Below are positions 1 through 8,199 of a stretch of 36,207 nt of DNA, one piece after another. Location: positions 1 through 36,207 of the forward strand of contig NZ_JAUSBZ010000082.1 in NCBI RefSeq assembly GCF_030651755.1, given 5' to 3'. The translations under genes were made by a program, and so were the position numbers. How positions within the stretch are numbered: position 1 is the stretch's first letter; each line of letters begins with the position of its first letter. Source of the DNA: Phenylobacterium sp. GTDB taxonomy: Bacteria > Pseudomonadota > Alphaproteobacteria > Caulobacterales > Caulobacteraceae. The notes beneath the pieces were generated by a model. The model did not search any database. It was not told where the DNA came from and was given only the letters and a program-made list of their open reading frames with translations.

Positions 1-2
1 CC

Positions 3-185
3 TTCGCCGAGCTGGCCCAGGCCCTGATCGACCTGCACTATGACCCAGCCTATGACCGCGCCGCACGGAAATCCGACGCGCCCATCCTTGCCCGCCTGGC
101 CCTTGAACCCCTTGATCCTCAGAGCCGTGCGTCAGCGGCGCGGACCGTCATCGACCTGATTCCCCGGGCATTCGGGTCTCTCTAG
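3..185 (+). CDS. mnmH: tRNA 2-selenouridine synthase, C-terminal end (partial)
   Basis: Only the last 60 codons are in the window, ending at TAG 183-185; the 5' part lies to the left. The visible tail has an LIDLHYDPAYDR stretch, which resembles the YYDPxY segment near the C-terminus of MnmH/SelU, the rhodanese plus P-loop enzyme that replaces the sulfur of 2-thiouridine at the tRNA wobble position with selenium. This is family recognition from a short tail. The rhodanese Cys and the P-loop cannot be seen, so the call is tentative. Confidence 0.5.
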   Translation, partial: FAELAQALIDLHYDPAYDRAARKSDAPILARLALEPLDPQSRASAARTVIDLIPRAFGSL

Positions 186-262
186 CCCCCTGGCGGGGAA
201 CCCGTCCGTCGGCGCAACGCTTAAAGCCACGGGCGTGCGCCGATTGGTGGCGGGCAAGTTAG

Positions 263-1120
263 GTGAAATGCGTGACTGTCATCTTCGGGAGGAGCGCCGC
301 AAGCCTCAGCCTGGCCCTCCTGCTTCCGCTCATGGCGGGGTGTTCCGCCGAACCCAACGAGGCCAGCCTGCGCCCCCCTATAGAGTGGCGCGCCAGCGTT
401 GAACGCTCAGCCCGGCACGCCGCGGACCGGGCGCGGGGCGCCTCGGAAGAGGCGCTGCGGCGATCCCCTGCGGTTACGGGACCCGCCCTCGTTCAGGCGA
501 TCCGCTTCTCCCGAGCCCGCGCCCTGGAGCAGGATCCGCAACCCATGCCTGAGCGGGTCCGCACGGCCCTGGCGCCCTACTTTACCGACGAGATTCTGGA
601 GAGCGCGCGCTGGACCAAGGCCGGGGAGGACCTGGGCCTCGGGTCGCTGCTGGCGCGCTGGTACTATGACGAAGGCGCCGTCACCCTTAAGGACGTGATC
701 GTCTTTTCGGACGGCAAGGTGGCCCAAAACCTGTGGCTCTGGGCCCATGAGCTGGCGCACATGGAACAGTATCGCCGCATGGGCGTGAACGGCTTCGCCG
801 CGCGCTACGCCAGCGATTGGCGGGAACTGGAGGCCCAGGCCAACCGTCGGGCCTTCGCGATCACCGCCGATATCCGCGCCCGCCGCGCCGCCCGTCCCTC
901 TCCAGTTTCGGCGGTGATGGAGACCATCGGCGAGATGCTGGATTTCAGTGAGCCAGAGACCGCTGTGAAGCCCGACGCCGACGAGCCCATAGACCTTGAG
1001 GGCAACGACGATTCTGGCCAGGGTGAGCCGGCCGCGGACGCGGAAACTGGCGCTTCGGGCGACTCAGGACCACGCGGCGGCAAGCAGGGCTTGCCAGGGC
1101 GCTCCGCATCGCGAAGCTAG
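263..1120 (+). CDS. lipoprotein with HELAH zinc-protease-like motif
   Basis: This 285-residue protein starts at GTG. It has a lipoprotein signal peptide (hydrophobic residues 13-25, then MAGC with Cys27), so it should be anchored on the periplasmic side of a membrane. Residues 162-166 are HELAH, and a Glu-containing helix follows about 25 residues later (WRELEAQANRRA). This arrangement recalls the DUF4157-type HExxH metallopeptidase-like domain. The C-terminal 60 residues are acidic, low-complexity and probably disordered. DUF4157 proteins often sit beside toxins or secretion genes, but nothing like that is seen here. The neighbours are a tRNA-modification gene and a transporter. Enzymatic activity is inferred from the motif only. 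Confidence 0.6.
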   Translation: MKCVTVIFGRSAASLSLALLLPLMAGCSAEPNEASLRPPIEWRASVERSARHAADRARGASEEALRRSPAVTGPALVQAIRFSRARALEQDPQPMPERVRTALAPYFTDEILESARWTKAGEDLGLGSLLARWYYDEGAVTLKDVIVFSDGKVAQNLWLWAHELAHMEQYRRMGVNGFAARYASDWRELEAQANRRAFAITADIRARRAARPSPVSAVMETIGEMLDFSEPETAVKPDADEPIDLEGNDDSGQGEPAADAETGASGDSGPRGGKQGLPGRSASRS

Positions 1121-1147
1121 GCGCAGAGTCGCGAAGGGGTTAGCCAC

Positions 1148-2707
1148 ATGGCCATGAAATCCGGTTTCTTGGGGATGATCGAAAAGGTGGGCAATCGCCT
1201 GCCCGATCCGGTGGTCATCTTCGTCTGGATGATCGCCGCCCTGTTCGTCGGCAGCATGATCGCCGCCGGGCTCGGCGCCTCGGCGGTCAATCCAGCCACT
1301 GGAGAAACCCTGACCGCCGTCAGCCTGGCCACATCGGAGAACCTGCGGCGCCTGTTTGTCGACATGCCCCGCACGCTCACCAGCTTCGCCCCCCTGGGGT
1401 TTGTGCTCACCGTCATGCTCGGCGCCGGGGTGGCCGAGCGGACCGGGCTGTTTTCCGCCGCCATGCGGGCCAGCGTCTCCAAGGCGCCCAAGGCCCTGCT
1501 GACGCCCATCATCATCTTCACCGCCATCATCTCCAATCACGCGGCCGACGCGGCCTATGTCGTGCTGGTGCCCCTGGCCGGGGTGGTGTTCGCCGCCGCC
1601 GGCCGTCATCCCGTGGCGGGAATCGCCGCCGCCTTTGCGGGGGTGTCGGGGGGATTCTCGGCCAACGTCTTCCCTGGCCACCTCGACGCCCTGCTGCTCG
1701 GCATCACCGAGCCGGCGGCCCGCCTGCTGGATCCCACCTGGACCGCCAATATCGCCGGCAACTGGTGGTTCATTCTCGCCATGACCATGGTCTTCACCCC
1801 CCTCGGATGGTGGGTCACAGACAAGGTCGTCGAGCCGCGGCTTGGCCCCTGGGTTCCGGTGTCGCCGCCGCCTCCGGAAACTGCCGAGACCGACGAAGAG
1901 ATGCAGGCGACCTCAGCCCGCGAGCGTAAGGGGCTGATCTGGGCCGGGATTGGCGCGGTGGTCGTCATCGGCCTCTGGACGGCGATGAGCATCGGTCCGG
2001 CCGCCCCTTTCATCAATGCCGAGGGTGGACCGGGCGAACGGATGACGCCCTTCTACTCATCCCTGGTGGCGGGCTTCTTCCTGCTCTTCCTGGTCTGCGG
2101 CGTCGCCTATGGCGCCGCCGCCGGCACGGTGAAGAACCAGGGCGACGTGGTGCGCCTGACCGGGCAGTCCATGGCCGAGATGGGCCCCTATATCGTCCTG
2201 GCCTTCGTGGCCGCCCACTTCGTGGCCATGTTTAACTGGTCCAATCTGGGCGCCATTATCGCCATCCACGGCGCCGAGGGCCTGCGGGCCTCAGGCATGC
2301 CGACCCCGCTCCTGCTTACCGCCATGGTGCTGCTGGCCGCCAGCATCAACCTGTTTATCGGCTCGGCCTCGGCCAAGTGGGCGGCCCTGGCGCCGATCCT
2401 GGTGCCGATGTTGATGCTGCTGGGAGTCAGCCCGGAAATGAGCACGGCGGCCTATCGGATGGGGGATTCCACCACCAATATCGTGACCCCCCTGATGGTC
2501 TATTTCCCGCTCATCCTCGGCTTCGCCCAGCGTTATCAAAAGGACTTCGGGGTCGGCTCGCTGATGGCGGTGATGGTCCCCTATTCTCTCTTCTTCATGG
2601 CTGCGGGCCTGATCATGGTCCTGGGCTGGACGAGCCTGGACCTGCCCTTGGGTCCCGGCGCGACCGTCGGCTATGTGCTGCCGACCCTGGCCCAGCCCCT
2701 CCCCTGA
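1148..2707 (+). CDS. abgT: AbgT-family transporter (p-aminobenzoyl-glutamate / sulfonamide exporter type)
   Basis: The 519-residue protein matches the usual length of the AbgT family (about 510) and begins with the family-typical segment GFLGMIEKVGNRLPDP. It is a multi-span inner-membrane protein with a short cytoplasmic loop rich in Pro and Glu around residue 240. The conserved C-terminal half includes SASAKWAALAPILVPM and GDSTTNIVTPLM, which belong to the re-entrant hairpin regions of this family. Family members import p-aminobenzoyl-glutamate or export folate-related compounds and sulfonamides by proton or sodium coupling; which of these applies here cannot be told. A GAAGGGG Shine-Dalgarno lies about 8 bases before the ATG. 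A second in-frame ATG six bases downstream is possible. Confidence 0.9.
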   Translation: MAMKSGFLGMIEKVGNRLPDPVVIFVWMIAALFVGSMIAAGLGASAVNPATGETLTAVSLATSENLRRLFVDMPRTLTSFAPLGFVLTVMLGAGVAERTGLFSAAMRASVSKAPKALLTPIIIFTAIISNHAADAAYVVLVPLAGVVFAAAGRHPVAGIAAAFAGVSGGFSANVFPGHLDALLLGITEPAARLLDPTWTANIAGNWWFILAMTMVFTPLGWWVTDKVVEPRLGPWVPVSPPPPETAETDEEMQATSARERKGLIWAGIGAVVVIGLWTAMSIGPAAPFINAEGGPGERMTPFYSSLVAGFFLLFLVCGVAYGAAAGTVKNQGDVVRLTGQSMAEMGPYIVLAFVAAHFVAMFNWSNLGAIIAIHGAEGLRASGMPTPLLLTAMVLLAASINLFIGSASAKWAALAPILVPMLMLLGVSPEMSTAAYRMGDSTTNIVTPLMVYFPLILGFAQRYQKDFGVGSLMAVMVPYSLFFMAAGLIMVLGWTSLDLPLGPGATVGYVLPTLAQPLP

Positions 2708-2826
2708 CGCAGATTTCCGGCTGGCGGTCCGATCCGAAGGGTCGCCGGCCGGGGCGGCCCTTCATTTCCCCGCAACGGGCGCCGATATAGGGTGGGACAA
2801 CACCCTCCTCCCGATACGGTCCCTCG

Positions 2827-4602
2827 ATGAAGCAGTTCCTCACCACCATGGCCGGCGTCTTCGCCGGGCTGACCCTGTTCCTGGTGGGCGTGCCGTTCCT
2901 GCTTGTCGTCATCGCGGCCGGGGCGACCCGCCCCGCCCCCGTGCCCGGCGCCGTCGTGCTGCAGCTGGACCTGCGCAACGCCCTCAGCGACCAGGACGTC
3001 CAGAACCCCTTTTCCGCCTTTGGCGGGCGTTCCAACTCGGTCATGTCGGTGGTGCAGACCCTCCGCCAGGCCGAGGGCGATCGCCGGGTGAAGGGCCTGT
3101 TGGTGCGGTTGCCGGAGGTAGGAATGGAGCCTGGCGCGGCCGACGAACTCCGTCAGGCCCTGCGCCGCTTCGAAGCCGCCGGAAAGCCGGTGATCGCCCA
3201 TAGTCAGGGCCTCTATCAGTCCGGTGTGGTCAGCTCGACCTATATGGTCGGGGCGGCCGCCGGCGACCTGTGGATGCAGCCCGGAGCGGCGTTGCAGGTC
3301 ACAGGCCTGGCGGTGGAGGATGTCTTCTTCAAGCGTTTCTTTGATGAGTACGGCGTCAAGCCGGACTTCGAGCAGCGCAAGGAATTCAAGAACGCCGTCA
3401 ACGGCTACCTGCACAGCGACTATACCGCCGCCCACCGCACGGCCCAGCTGTCGTGGATGAACTCGGTCTATTCCAGCGCCCTGAACACTGCCGCCAGCGA
3501 CCGCGAGATGGAGCCCGCGCTCCTGCGCGCCCGTCTGGAGGCCGGTCCCTATCCCGCCGCCCGCGCCCTTGAGCTTGGCCTGATCGACCGGCTGGGTCAT
3601 CTGCATGAGGCGGAGCAGACCTTGCTCGACGCCGCCGGCGATGACGCCCGCCTGATGGAGTTGTCGGCCTATGCCCGTAGCGCCGGCCCGGCGGGGCGTT
3701 CGGGACCGGTGATCGCCTTGATCGAAGCCGAGGGGCCGATCACCACAGGACGGAGCGGTCTGTCCAATCCCCTGGCGCCCAGCGCCATGATTTTCTCCGA
3801 CGATATCTCCGCGGCCCTCTACGATGCCGCCGAGGATGATGACATCAAGGCCGTGGTCCTGCGGCTGAACTCGCCCGGCGGGTCCGACACCGCCTCGGAA
3901 CAGATCCTGGCTGCGGTCCGCGCCGCCAAGGCCGCCGGCAAGCCGGTGGTGGTGAGCATGGGGACCTATGGCGCATCCGGCGGCTATTGGGTCGCCTCGG
4001 AGGCCTCGGCCATCATCGCCCAACCCACGACCCTGACAGGTTCCATCGGTGTCTATGGGGGCAAGCTCGCCCTGGGCCCGGCCCTGGCCGAGTTCGGGGT
4101 CGACATGCGCGAGCTGGGGGTCGGCGGCGCCTTCGCCGGGGCCTATGGCATGGGCGATGGCTTCACACCGGTTCAGCAGGCGGCGTTCTCCGCCATGATG
4201 GACAATGTCTATGACGAGTTCATCGTCCGGGTGGCCCGGGGCCGCAACCTTAGCCCGCAGCGGGTGGACGAAATCGCCCGCGGCCGCGTCTGGACCGGCG
4301 CCCAGGCCCAGTCCCTGGGTCTGGTGGACGAACTCGGCGGGTTCTATCAGGCTGTCGACAAGGCCAAGACTCTGGCGGGGCTGGAGGGCGAGGTGCGCCT
4401 GCGGCGCATGACGCCCCAAGCCACGCCGCTGCAGGCATTGGAGCGGGCCCTGGGGATGGGTGCGGTCTCCGTGAAAACCCTGACGGCGGCGGCCTGGGTG
4501 CTGGGCGATCCGCGCGCCCAAGGCATCCTCGACACCTTGGCGACGGAGCGCCTGCGCGCCCAGGGCGCAGCCGCCGTGCTGGCCCCGACCCCGATCCGCT
4601 AG
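2827..4602 (+). CDS. sppA: signal peptide peptidase SppA, 67-kDa type
   Basis: This 591-residue serine protease has an N-terminal membrane anchor (residues 8-32) and two tandem ClpP/crotonase-like S49 domains, as in E. coli SppA. It degrades cleaved signal peptides in the membrane, with the active site on the periplasmic side. The catalytic dyad can be placed: Lys188 in EFKNAVNGY corresponds to the K209 region of the E. coli enzyme, and Ser384 in GASGGYW is the nucleophile. A GSIGVYGG strand follows the serine, as expected. The gene is 120 bases after abgT and in the same direction, but nothing links them functionally. The gene ends facing a minus-strand TonB receptor across a roughly 400-base gap. 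Confidence 0.93.
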   Translation: MKQFLTTMAGVFAGLTLFLVGVPFLLVVIAAGATRPAPVPGAVVLQLDLRNALSDQDVQNPFSAFGGRSNSVMSVVQTLRQAEGDRRVKGLLVRLPEVGMEPGAADELRQALRRFEAAGKPVIAHSQGLYQSGVVSSTYMVGAAAGDLWMQPGAALQVTGLAVEDVFFKRFFDEYGVKPDFEQRKEFKNAVNGYLHSDYTAAHRTAQLSWMNSVYSSALNTAASDREMEPALLRARLEAGPYPAARALELGLIDRLGHLHEAEQTLLDAAGDDARLMELSAYARSAGPAGRSGPVIALIEAEGPITTGRSGLSNPLAPSAMIFSDDISAALYDAAEDDDIKAVVLRLNSPGGSDTASEQILAAVRAAKAAGKPVVVSMGTYGASGGYWVASEASAIIAQPTTLTGSIGVYGGKLALGPALAEFGVDMRELGVGGAFAGAYGMGDGFTPVQQAAFSAMMDNVYDEFIVRVARGRNLSPQRVDEIARGRVWTGAQAQSLGLVDELGGFYQAVDKAKTLAGLEGEVRLRRMTPQATPLQALERALGMGAVSVKTLTAAAWVLGDPRAQGILDTLATERLRAQGAAAVLAPTPIR

Positions 4603-4642
4603 GGCCACGGCCGGGCCAGAAAGACCCTCGCGCCCGCAGGTC

Positions 4643-4667
4643 GTCTGGCCGTCTGGCCGTCTGGGCC
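4643..4667. repeat. short tandem repeat, GTCTGGCC x3
   Basis: GTCTGGCC occurs head to tail at 4643-4650 and 4651-4658, followed by GTCTGGGCC at 4659-4667. It lies in the non-coding gap after sppA. It is probably a slippage-type microsatellite with no known role. Confidence 0.6.
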
Positions 4668-4950
4668 GGCCGTTGATGAGGAGTCCGGCGCAAATGGCAG
4701 GCGGCTATCGGGCTGCGCCCCGAGGCAGGGGGCAGCTCAGTCTCAGATCGGACGCGCCGCTCGGCAGGCGGTGGACCGGATGCTCGCCAAGTCCAGGCAT
4801 GCGTCGCCGGAGTCGGCTTGCGCGAAGCCTCGCCCCAATCCACGGCTGGACCGGAGCGCGTTCCGAGACGTGGCGGACAAACGCGCTCCAGACTTAGGAT
4901 TTAGGCCCGCGAGCCCCGTAGCGGGAACCCCGCAATCCCAGAGCATGACG

Positions 4951-4986
4951 CAAAAGAAAAGGGCGGCGAACCGAAGTCCGCCGCCC
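4951..4986 (-). terminator. rho-independent terminator of the TonB receptor gene
   Basis: Read on the minus strand, positions 4986-4961 form an 11-bp GC-rich stem (GGGCGGCGGAC pairing with GTTCGCCGCCC, one G-T wobble). It is closed by a C(TTCG)G tetraloop and followed at once by TTTTCTTTTG (4960-4951). It lies 26 bases beyond the TAA of the receptor gene at 5012. The hairpin has no T-run on the plus-strand side, so it serves the minus-strand gene only. Confidence 0.9.
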
Positions 4987-5011
4987 CCTCTCCAGGTCTG
5001 ACTGAGGTCTT

Positions 5012-7981
5012 TTAGAACCGCAGGTTCAGGCCGACCGCGAAGATGCGGCCGAGCGTGTCGTAGGCGCTGGGCAGGGTGTTACCGCCGTTGGCCGAGGTGG
5101 TCGCAGCTTCGTTGCCGAGCACCGGGGGATCCTTCTCCAGCACGTTCTGCACGGAGAAGGTCACCTTGGCGACGTCGTTGAAGGCGTAGCTCGCGGCCAG
5201 GTCGATGTAGTTGTAGGCCTCAATTTCGCGGAAGGCCGCGAAGGTGTTGGGCTGTTGAACCGGCTCGATCTCGACCTTGTTCAGGTGACGCCACAGGTAG
5301 GACACCTGCAGGTCGCCCATGGTCCAGGTGGTCCGCTGAACGAAGCGGAACTTGTGGGTCGGGTTACCGCAGCTGGTGCCGTAGTAGCCCAGGCAGTCGA
5401 TCTCGGGGACCGTGGTGCTCGAGCGCGACTCGTTGGTCAGGTAGTAGTTGCCGGTCCAGGAGAAGGCCAGGCTGCCCCAACGCTCGTTCAGGCCGACGGT
5501 GTCGAGGTCGAGGCCGAAGTTGACCGCGGCTTCGATGCCTTCAGCGCGAATGTAGTTCAGGTTGGTGGTGTAGCGCTGGACGCCCGAGCCCGGCGAAGCG
5601 ATGTCGCCGTTCACGCGGACGATGCGCTGGCAGAACTGGTCGATGCCCGAGACATAGCAGCCGTCCAGGGTTTCCTGGGCGGAGAAGGCGCCGATGTAGT
5701 CCTTCACCTCGATGTCGTAGTAGTCGAGCGAGATCACCGGGCTACGCAGGGCGGTCATGAAGCCCGGACGCCAGACGATACCCACCGTGGTCGTGTCAGC
5801 CAGTTCCGCCGAAGGCAGGTTCTGGAGATCGGTGCCTTCGAAGGTGTTGATCTGACCGGCAACGATGTCCTGCACGGTGCCGACCTGAGAGGCCGTCATG
5901 CCCGTGGCGATACAACGGGCGCGCAGTGCCGCCGAGATGGCGTTGGGGTTGCCGAGCGAGCAGTAGTCATAGTCGGCGTTCCGCAGGGCGGTGACCACCG
6001 GGGCGGCCAGTTCGCCGACGTTCGGAGCCCGGGCGGCGCGCTGGCGCATGGCGCGCAGGAGCAGGCCGTCGAAGGGCTCGTAGTTCACGCCCGCCTTCCA
6101 GGTGCTGTAGCTGCCGCTCGGATTGTAATCCGAAAAGCGATAGCCGAGCTCCAGACCCAGGGACTTGGCGAAGGGCTGGTCCATGGCGATCGGAACGATC
6201 ATTTCGCCGAAGATTTCGTGCGCGTCGAAGCCGCCGGCGATCGGCAGCTGATTGCCGCCGGCGCCGCCGAGGCAGCTGACCGGAGCGAGCTTCCAGCACT
6301 CGTCGGGGGTGAAGCGACCGAACTCTTCACGGTACTCAACACCGATCGAAGCGGCCACTGGGGCGGAGGCCCAGGGGCTTTGCAGGGCGCCGAGCTGGCC
6401 GTTCACAGACGCGTTGAACACGGTCTGCTCGTAGGTCTCGGAGATGATCGCCGTGGCGCTGGAGTAGGCCGCCATGGCCGGGGTGATGGTGCCATAGGCG
6501 CCGAAGACGTTGATCGGCACGCAAGCGGAGCCGCCGGTGCGGCAGGCAGTGGTGGAGACCGCGTTCAGCGCGTTGCCGAAGTTGGTGGTGTTGGTGTAGC
6601 CGGCCGAGATGCTGGTCCGGTCAACCTGGCCTTGTTGCAGGTAGACGTTCCAGTTCCAGTTATCCAGGAAGGTGCCGCGCAGACCCAGGGTGAACTGGAA
6701 GAGGTTGTTGTCGTACTGGGTCGAGCGGGCGCCCAGTTCGCCGGTGCGGCGACGGATGACCAGGCTCAGATCGTCGGCGGAGTCGACGACGCCGTTGTTG
6801 TTCAGGTCGCGCCAGCTGGAGGCCGGCAGGGTGCCGGCGGTGCGGGCGGTGTTGGCGGCGTTGATCAGGGTCGTCTGGGCCTGAGCGGTCAGGAAGGGGT
6901 TGCTCAGCGGCACGAAGAAGGAGTTGCCGAAGATGCCCGACGGGGCGACCTGCTGGGTCACGTTGGTCGACGAGTAGATGAAGCGGCCGTAGGCCTCAAC
7001 ATTGTCGGCCAGCTCATAATAGCCGATCGCGGTGGCGCCGTAACGCTCCTGCGGGGTCTGGTAGTAGTTGTAGGGGTTGAAGTTGAACACGCCGCAGTTG
7101 GGGCCGAGGGTGCCGTCTTCACGGAACTGCAGGGCGGAGGTGCCGACGCCGGTGATCTGGGTGCGGGTCGGAACCGTGGTGGTGGAGCCGCCGGCGGCCA
7201 CCGAGTTCGGACCGCCGCAGTTGGCGGGGGCCGGGGTGGGGCCCTGACCGTCCAGGAAGTTCTGATAGTTGGCGCCGTTGGCGGTCACGATGCCGAGGTT
7301 GCCGAGCGGGCGGGCGCCGAGCAGGACGCCTTCACGCTTGGAGTAGTTCATGCTCATGGCGACGTTACCGCGGCCATCAGCGATGTTGGAGCCGAAGGTC
7401 AGCGAGGTGGAGAACACTTCGCCGTCGCCGTCGCCGGTGACCGAGTACTTGGTGTCCAGCTCGACGCCTTCAAAATCCTTCTTCAGGATGAAGTTGATGG
7501 CGCCCGAAATGGCGTCCGAACCGTACACGGCCGAGGCGCCGCCGGTGATGACGTCAATCCGCTCCAGGAAGGCGGTCGGGATGACCGACACGTCGACGCG
7601 GCCGTCAGTGTTGTAGGGGGTGACCCGCTGACCATCAATCAGGACCAGGTTCCGCTGGGCGCCGAGGCCCCGCAGGTTGATGGTCGAGACGCCGGCCGTG
7701 CCGTTGTTCACCGCGTCGCCGTCCGAGGGGACGGAGATGGGCAGGAAGCGGATGATCTTTTCCACTTCCGGCTGCTGCTGCAGACCGATTTCGGCCGCGC
7801 CAACGGTCAGGATCGGGCTGGCCGACTCAAGGCCGGGCACCTGGATGCGCGAACCGGTGACGACCAGTTCCTGGACTTCGGCGACCTGGGCGGCGGCCGG
7901 CGAAACGGCCATCGCGGCGAAAGCCGCGCCACAGATCATCGATGACGCCAACAGGCGCTCTCGCTTGGATTTGATGTTCAA
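5012..7981 (-). CDS. TonB-dependent outer-membrane receptor
   Basis: An outer-membrane beta-barrel for energised uptake of a large or scarce ligand (ligand unknown). The reading frame is open to GTG 8044, but TTG at 7981 is the better start. A GGAGGAT Shine-Dalgarno (7994-7988) sits 8 bases before it, and the protein then opens MNIKSKRERLLASS and runs into a clean signal peptide ending AAAQ, giving 989 residues. A TonB-box-like VQELVVTGSRI follows the cleavage site. Next come the plug domain (LRGLGAQRNLVLIDGQRV, GGASAVYGSDAISGAINFILKK) and a long barrel with the required terminal Phe (VGLNLRF). The Tyr/Asn-rich barrel is of the type abundant in Caulobacterales. It lies downstream of a peptide-type ABC substrate-binding protein gene on the same strand, so a peptide-like ligand is possible but unproven. 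Confidence 0.92.
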   Translation of the reverse strand: MNIKSKRERLLASSMICGAAFAAMAVSPAAAQVAEVQELVVTGSRIQVPGLESASPILTVGAAEIGLQQQPEVEKIIRFLPISVPSDGDAVNNGTAGVSTINLRGLGAQRNLVLIDGQRVTPYNTDGRVDVSVIPTAFLERIDVITGGASAVYGSDAISGAINFILKKDFEGVELDTKYSVTGDGDGEVFSTSLTFGSNIADGRGNVAMSMNYSKREGVLLGARPLGNLGIVTANGANYQNFLDGQGPTPAPANCGGPNSVAAGGSTTTVPTRTQITGVGTSALQFREDGTLGPNCGVFNFNPYNYYQTPQERYGATAIGYYELADNVEAYGRFIYSSTNVTQQVAPSGIFGNSFFVPLSNPFLTAQAQTTLINAANTARTAGTLPASSWRDLNNNGVVDSADDLSLVIRRRTGELGARSTQYDNNLFQFTLGLRGTFLDNWNWNVYLQQGQVDRTSISAGYTNTTNFGNALNAVSTTACRTGGSACVPINVFGAYGTITPAMAAYSSATAIISETYEQTVFNASVNGQLGALQSPWASAPVAASIGVEYREEFGRFTPDECWKLAPVSCLGGAGGNQLPIAGGFDAHEIFGEMIVPIAMDQPFAKSLGLELGYRFSDYNPSGSYSTWKAGVNYEPFDGLLLRAMRQRAARAPNVGELAAPVVTALRNADYDYCSLGNPNAISAALRARCIATGMTASQVGTVQDIVAGQINTFEGTDLQNLPSAELADTTTVGIVWRPGFMTALRSPVISLDYYDIEVKDYIGAFSAQETLDGCYVSGIDQFCQRIVRVNGDIASPGSGVQRYTTNLNYIRAEGIEAAVNFGLDLDTVGLNERWGSLAFSWTGNYYLTNESRSSTTVPEIDCLGYYGTSCGNPTHKFRFVQRTTWTMGDLQVSYLWRHLNKVEIEPVQQPNTFAAFREIEAYNYIDLAASYAFNDVAKVTFSVQNVLEKDPPVLGNEAATTSANGGNTLPSAYDTLGRIFAVGLNLRF

Positions 7982-8059
7982 GGTCAGATCCTCCAGCGGG
8001 TCGACCGCAAGTCCGAGACGGACAGACGCCGAGCCGCTCCCCACAAAAAAGTTTCCCGC

Positions 8060-8075
8060 GGGTTGGAACCAACCC
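8060..8075. promoter_or_regulatory. perfect dyad upstream of the TonB receptor (possible operator)
   Basis: GGGTTGG-AA-CCAACCC forms a perfect 7+2+7 palindrome about 80 bases upstream of the receptor's TTG start. The 2-base spacer favours a protein-binding site over an RNA hairpin. On the minus strand, three CGTAAC copies follow upstream at 8083-8078, 8094-8089 and 8103-8098. No regulator can be assigned. Confidence 0.35.
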
Positions 8076-8199
8076 CGGTTACGGGGGAGTTACGAGGGTT
8101 ACGGAACGAGGGTCAACGGCCATTAACAAGCCGCAATGTTTTCGACCCGCACCTGTCACATTCCAGACACAGACTGGCCACGGCTAAGGCGCGCCGCGA

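Larger units (their letters stand above)
4603..5011. other. intergenic gap between convergent sppA and TonB receptor genes
   Basis: This is a 409-base stretch with no convincing gene. The longest plus-strand frame in it (76 codons) has no recognisable domain and runs straight through the terminator hairpin. It holds a short tandem repeat near 4643 and the terminator of the minus-strand receptor gene at 4951-4986. No tRNA or riboswitch was recognised. Confidence 0.6.

Noticed and set aside
2671..4608. 645-codon minus-strand frame opposite sppA
   Set aside because: SppA on the plus strand has both catalytic residues in place; the antisense frame has no recognisable feature.
4771..5001. 76-codon ORF after sppA
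   Set aside because: No Shine-Dalgarno or domain; it runs through the TonB receptor terminator hairpin.
5255..7945. 896-codon open frame on the plus strand, opposite the TonB receptor gene
   Set aside because: It is a GC-driven antisense shadow: Val/Gly/Ala/Asp-rich with no domain, while the minus-strand receptor has signal peptide, plug and barrel motifs.
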